Of a DNA stretch of 17,908 bases, positions 14,802-17,908 are shown piece after piece (position 1 is the stretch's first letter; every line of letters starts with the position of its first letter). The stretch is from Fredricksoniimonas sp964643325 (GTDB taxonomy: Bacteria > Omnitrophota > Gorgyraeia > Zapsychrales > Fredricksoniimonadaceae). Made by a program: the position numbers and the translations under genes. The notes under the pieces are model-generated. The model worked only from the letters and a program-made list of their open reading frames with translations, ran no database searches and was not told the origin of the DNA. The stretch covers positions 1-17,908 of the forward strand of contig CAZXSE010000020.1 of the NCBI GenBank assembly GCA_964643325.1. The letters are read 5' to 3'.

Positions 14802-16277
14802 ATGGGACAGTCCGCAGCTCAACCGGTCCATCATGTGACAGCCCCTGCAGACCGCATCCCCTTTCCCCAAAAGGTCGTTTACGGGATAGGGTCGTTCGTC
14901 AACCAGTTCCAGGCGGCTGCCATCGGCCAGCTGATCACGGTCCTCAACGTCGGACTTGGCGTCAATCCGGCTCTGGTCGGCTGGATCGGGGCCATTCCCC
15001 GCTTTGTCGATGCTTTTTCAGATCCGCTGATCGGCTACACGTCCGACAATACCCGGACCAAATACGGGCGCCGCAGGCCGTGGATCTTTTTTGGCGCCCT
15101 GGCCTCGGGCATCCTGCTGGCCTTGATGTTCCAGCTTTACAAGGGCCACAGCGAGATGTTCTATTTCGGTTATGTGCTGGCGATCCAGCTGTTGTTCGTC
15201 ATCGCCTTTGCCTGCTACTCGATCCCCTGGATCGCGCTCGGCTATGAGATGACGCCGGATTATCACGAACGCACGCGCCTGCAGGCTTTCGCGAGCTTCT
15301 TCGCCCAGCCTGTATGGATGATCGCGCCGTGGTTCTTCTCGATCATGAGCAACAAGTCGTATTTCCCGGACATCGTGGCCGGCGCCCGAGGGTTGGCGAT
15401 CATCGTGGGCGTGTTCATTCTCGTCGGCGGCATCCTGCCGGCGCTCTTTAACAAGGAGATCTACGGCAATTTGCCCAGGCCCGAAAGAAAGAACGGCTAC
15501 TGGAATGTCATCAAAGACCTGGTGACGAACTGCGCCAACTCGTTCAAGTGCCTGCCCTTCGTCAAGCTTTGTGCTGTGACATTCCTGATCTTCAACGGGT
15601 TCATGCTCGCCTCATCCTTCACCTTCTATGTCATCTGCTTTTATGTGTACGGCGGCTGCCAGCCCAGCGGCGATATCTCTGCCATGGACATGATGTGGCA
15701 AAGCGGCGGCAAGCTGATCGGCACCTTCGGAACTTTCAGCTCGGTCTGCGCATTCGGCGCCATTTCCCTGACCGCCTGGATCTCCTCGAAGATCGGCAAG
15801 AGAAAAGCATTCCTGATCACCATGACACTGGCGATCGTCGGTTACGCGCTCAAATGGATCGGCTACACACCGGATAATCCCTATCTATTATTGATCGCGG
15901 CGCCTTTTCTGGCGTTCCATCTGGGTGCCTTGTTCACGATCGTTCCGTCCATGGTCGCCGACGTGTGCGATTATGACGAACTGCAATGCGGCACGCGCCG
16001 TGAAGGCATGTTCAGCGGCATTTACTGGTGGATCCAGAAACTAGGCATGGCCGGAGCGTCAGTCCTCGGCGGATACCTGTTGAACTGGACAGGCTTTAAT
16101 ATCGGACTTGGCATCGGTCAATCAGCTGAAACACTTTTCTGGATGCGCATATGCGATGTCGGCATCCCGATCATCACAACACTGGTCGCCATTTACATCA
16201 TCGCGACCTTTGACATCTCGGAAGACAAAGCTTACGAGATCCGCAAACAACTGGAAGCAAAGCGGGGAAAAGCGTAA
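14802..16277 (+). CDS. GPH-family sugar:cation symporter (MelB-like MFS)
   Basis: A 491-aa membrane protein with about 12 hydrophobic helices, the normal size for the glycoside-pentoside-hexuronide:cation symporter family within the major facilitator superfamily. Two family signatures are visible. One is DAFSDPLIGYTSDNTRTKYG followed by RRRPWI at about residues 70-95, corresponding to the helix 2-3 loop and cation site of MelB. The other is VADVCDYDELQCGTRREGMF at about 385-404, the conserved helix 10-11 loop. It would import a glycoside or oligosaccharide with Na+ or H+. GGAGG with 6-base spacing supports the ATG at 14802. It is divergent from the polysaccharide operon and 35 bp ahead of an unknown gene in the same direction. 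Substrate unknown; uptake of fragments of the neighbouring polysaccharide is a speculation. Confidence 0.92.
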   Translation: MGQSAAQPVHHVTAPADRIPFPQKVVYGIGSFVNQFQAAAIGQLITVLNVGLGVNPALVGWIGAIPRFVDAFSDPLIGYTSDNTRTKYGRRRPWIFFGALASGILLALMFQLYKGHSEMFYFGYVLAIQLLFVIAFACYSIPWIALGYEMTPDYHERTRLQAFASFFAQPVWMIAPWFFSIMSNKSYFPDIVAGARGLAIIVGVFILVGGILPALFNKEIYGNLPRPERKNGYWNVIKDLVTNCANSFKCLPFVKLCAVTFLIFNGFMLASSFTFYVICFYVYGGCQPSGDISAMDMMWQSGGKLIGTFGTFSSVCAFGAISLTAWISSKIGKRKAFLITMTLAIVGYALKWIGYTPDNPYLLLIAAPFLAFHLGALFTIVPSMVADVCDYDELQCGTRREGMFSGIYWWIQKLGMAGASVLGGYLLNWTGFNIGLGIGQSAETLFWMRICDVGIPIITTLVAIYIIATFDISEDKAYEIRKQLEAKRGKA

Positions 16278-16312
16278 AATAAACTTATCCCGTGAACACA
16301 TAAGGACAATAT

Positions 16313-17251
16313 ATGGCAACACAACCTGACAAAGGGCCGACTTCAAAGACGGTCATCATTTTCCCGTATCTCGGATACGAGAACAATAAGAACTGCGAAT
16401 GGTACTTCTGGTGGACGGTCGACCGCTGTAAGGAGATCGACCCCAAGCCCGTTGTCGTGCTCCCGCGTGACACGGTCCTCCGGCAGAATGCCGCGTCTTT
16501 CATTAAGGATCCGCGCTACAAGACCCTTGAGGTCATTCAGCCGTGGTCAGTTGACTCGTGCCAAACATGGCTTTCAGGCTGGGGGCATGTGCTTGATAAT
16601 CATCCGGATGTGGAACGCATCGTGCAGATCCCGGGCGATATCGACTACGTGGCCGCGGACGTGGAGTTCTACGACAACCTGACGCGCTTCATCAAAACAA
16701 CGGATTCCGACATCACTATCGGCGACTTCCGCACGGGTGATCAGTACAGCGCCAAGAGCCTTGTGGACACCTACGGCACCTATTCCCTGCTGGCGAACTG
16801 GTTCCCGGAGATCTCGCGCAGTATCCGCTCCCTGCCGCTCAACCGGCCGCGTTCGGAGTTCATCAACATCAAAACATCCATCCTGCGGGACCTGTTAATC
16901 AACAACCGCAATTTCGCGTATGAACAAACGCTGAACTTTCTGATCAAGTGCTGGAATTATACGGAATCAAAATGGAAATATAACATCTCCATCGCCCGTC
17001 TGGGGACCTTGTCGGACAACAAGTCCTTCCAGAACTACAGGACTTCCGTCGACCAGATCGAGAGGATCGATCGCATGCTTTCATTATTGTGGAGAGAGAT
17101 CAAACAGCCGAAGAAACGGGAAGGCATGACCGACAAGCAGTTCGAGGAGCAATACACGCACTTTAGCAACGAATACGATATGCTGTTCACCAAGTCCAAC
17201 GGCATCATGGACACCGCCCGGACCACCCTGCGCGCGCTTTTAGGCGTCTGA
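16313..17251 (+). CDS. Conserved-looking soluble protein, possible nucleotide-sugar enzyme, unrecognised
   Basis: A 312-aa protein with no signal or membrane helix. ATG 16313 has AAGGA (16302-16306) six bases upstream and follows the symporter by 35 bp, so it is likely co-transcribed. I do not recognise the family with confidence. Residues about 12-140 look like an alpha/beta fold: TVIIFPYLGYENN, PVVVLPRD, ERIVQIPGDIDYV with a D-x-D at 109-111, and DITIGDFRTGD. This could be a glycosyltransferase-like or Rossmann-type domain. Other likely conserved patches are YGTYSLLANWFPE (154-166) and RPRSEF (178-183). The C-terminal third is helical and charged (WREIKQPKKREGMTDKQFEE). A role in sugar metabolism is suggested only by the neighbour. 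Confidence 0.7.
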   Translation: MATQPDKGPTSKTVIIFPYLGYENNKNCEWYFWWTVDRCKEIDPKPVVVLPRDTVLRQNAASFIKDPRYKTLEVIQPWSVDSCQTWLSGWGHVLDNHPDVERIVQIPGDIDYVAADVEFYDNLTRFIKTTDSDITIGDFRTGDQYSAKSLVDTYGTYSLLANWFPEISRSIRSLPLNRPRSEFINIKTSILRDLLINNRNFAYEQTLNFLIKCWNYTESKWKYNISIARLGTLSDNKSFQNYRTSVDQIERIDRMLSLLWREIKQPKKREGMTDKQFEEQYTHFSNEYDMLFTKSNGIMDTARTTLRALLGV

Positions 17252-17256
17252 TCCTT

Positions 17257-17908
17257 TCACGCGCCCTCGTACCCTGAAATACTTTCCCGGCGTATGTTCG
17301 CCTCGGGAATGGCAAGCTCTCCTTTGAGGATATCCGCCATCTTCTTGACCATGACCGTCGGCCCGCACAGATAAAAGACGCGCTCGGCGTGATCGGGGAT
17401 CTCCCTGCGGATCATGGCCGCATCGATATAGCCGCAGCAGCCCTGCCAGCCCGCCGGAGCCTGGTCCGCGCTATCCAGTGAAAAGACCGCCTTGTATCTC
17501 TTATCCCGGGCCGCAATGTCCTCAAAGTCAGTCTTGAAGATAAGGTCCGCCACGGAGCGGCAACCATACAACAGGACCATGTCGAGGGGAAGTTTCTTGT
17601 CAAAAGCATATTTCCACATACTGCGCATGGGCGTGATGCCAATACCGCCGGCGAGGAACGCGTGCTTGGGTCGGGTCTCGTCGAGAACGAACTTGCCCAT
17701 CGGGTATTTGATCTTGACGGCATCTCCGGGGCGAAGCCCTGCCATGGCCGTCGAGAAATCACTGCCGGTCAGCCGTTTGGTGAACTCAATGTAGCCTGTT
17801 TCTGTCGGAGAACTTGAAAAGGAGAGATAGCGCGAAAGCTCTGCTCCGTTGCCGGATAATGTCACGCCCAGGAACTGCCCCGGCTCATAGGCCATATCCC
17901 CGTCGGCG
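17257..17908 (-). CDS. Flavin/NAD(P)-binding oxidoreductase of the ferredoxin reductase family (cut by window edge)
   Basis: About 217 residues of a ferredoxin-NADP reductase-like protein whose reading frame stays open to the window edge. The ATG at 17895 is probably internal, because the PGQF element normally lies some 30 or more residues into these proteins. Visible are PGQF (FAD domain strand), RYLSFSSSP (the R-x-x-S flavin-binding motif) and FLAGGIGITPMRSM (NAD(P)-binding loop). LLYGCRS and FYLCGPTVMV (the C-G-P element near the nicotinamide) follow. It transfers electrons between NAD(P)H and a flavin partner; no ferredoxin domain is seen in this part. Its stop faces the stop of the 312-aa gene with only 5 bp between. 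Confidence 0.88.
   Translation of the reverse strand, partial: ADGDMAYEPGQFLGVTLSGNGAELSRYLSFSSSPTETGYIEFTKRLTGSDFSTAMAGLRPGDAVKIKYPMGKFVLDETRPKHAFLAGGIGITPMRSMWKYAFDKKLPLDMVLLYGCRSVADLIFKTDFEDIAARDKRYKAVFSLDSADQAPAGWQGCCGYIDAAMIRREIPDHAERVFYLCGPTVMVKKMADILKGELAIPEANIRRESISGYEGA

Noticed and set aside
17252..17256. Terminator between the convergent genes
   Set aside because: Only 5 bp lie between the two stops and no stem-loop with a T-run is visible there; termination must occur inside coding sequence or beyond.
1..17908. CRISPR array, tRNA, rRNA, insertion sequence or phage genes
   Set aside because: I saw no spaced direct repeats, no tRNA-like cloverleaf, no rRNA-like sequence and no transposase or integrase motifs.

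Overview
The window reads as a chromosomal piece of a Gram-negative (diderm), fairly GC-rich bacterium. Outer-membrane proteins (a TolC-type channel and a TPR/beta-barrel protein), periplasmic signal peptides and an RND pump all imply an outer membrane. The lineage cannot be fixed from sequence alone. The PEP-synthase-like protein with a degenerate KaiC-like front end, and the unusual polysaccharide locus, made me think of a poorly cultured phylum such as Omnitrophota, but that is a guess.

Layout. Positions 14621 down to 1 hold thirteen genes, all on the minus strand, with gaps of at most 32 bp and many stop/start overlaps (GTGA, ATGA, TTGA, and one of 11 bp). It looks like one long transcription unit, cut by the left window edge. 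In transcription order it encodes: a zinc-ribbon membrane protein; a small membrane-anchored TPR protein; a secreted TPR protein; a TPR plus outer-membrane beta-barrel protein; a cellulose-synthase-like family 2 glycosyltransferase; a secreted GH26-type glycosidase; a 79-aa helical protein; a ferritin-like/PilZ protein; a TolC-family channel; an RND pump; a PEP-synthase-like protein; a nitroreductase; and the start of a radical SAM protein. A 180-bp divergent intergenic region (14622-14801) holds a good promoter for the plus strand, a candidate promoter with an embedded inverted repeat for the minus strand, and a hairpin. To its right, on the plus strand, lie a GPH-family (MelB-like) sugar symporter and an unrecognised 312-aa protein. 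A flavin/NAD oxidoreductase cut by the right edge converges on them with only 5 bp between stops.

How the genes fit together. The block 8284-13896 has the parts of a synthase-dependent exopolysaccharide secretion machine: an inner-membrane processive glycosyltransferase, periplasmic TPR proteins, a periplasmic glycosidase, a TPR-beta-barrel exporter, and a PilZ (cyclic-di-GMP) receptor as a separate protein. It resembles the Pga, Bcs and Alg systems in logic. It differs in using a GH26-type hydrolase, in having three TPR proteins in tandem, and in pairing PilZ with a ferritin-like helical segment. No BcsB, PgaB or PgaD homologue is visible. This is the best candidate for a less-described system here. 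The following genes (TolC/RND pair without an adaptor, PEP-synthase-like protein, nitroreductase, radical SAM) are co-directional, but their functional tie to the polysaccharide is unproven.
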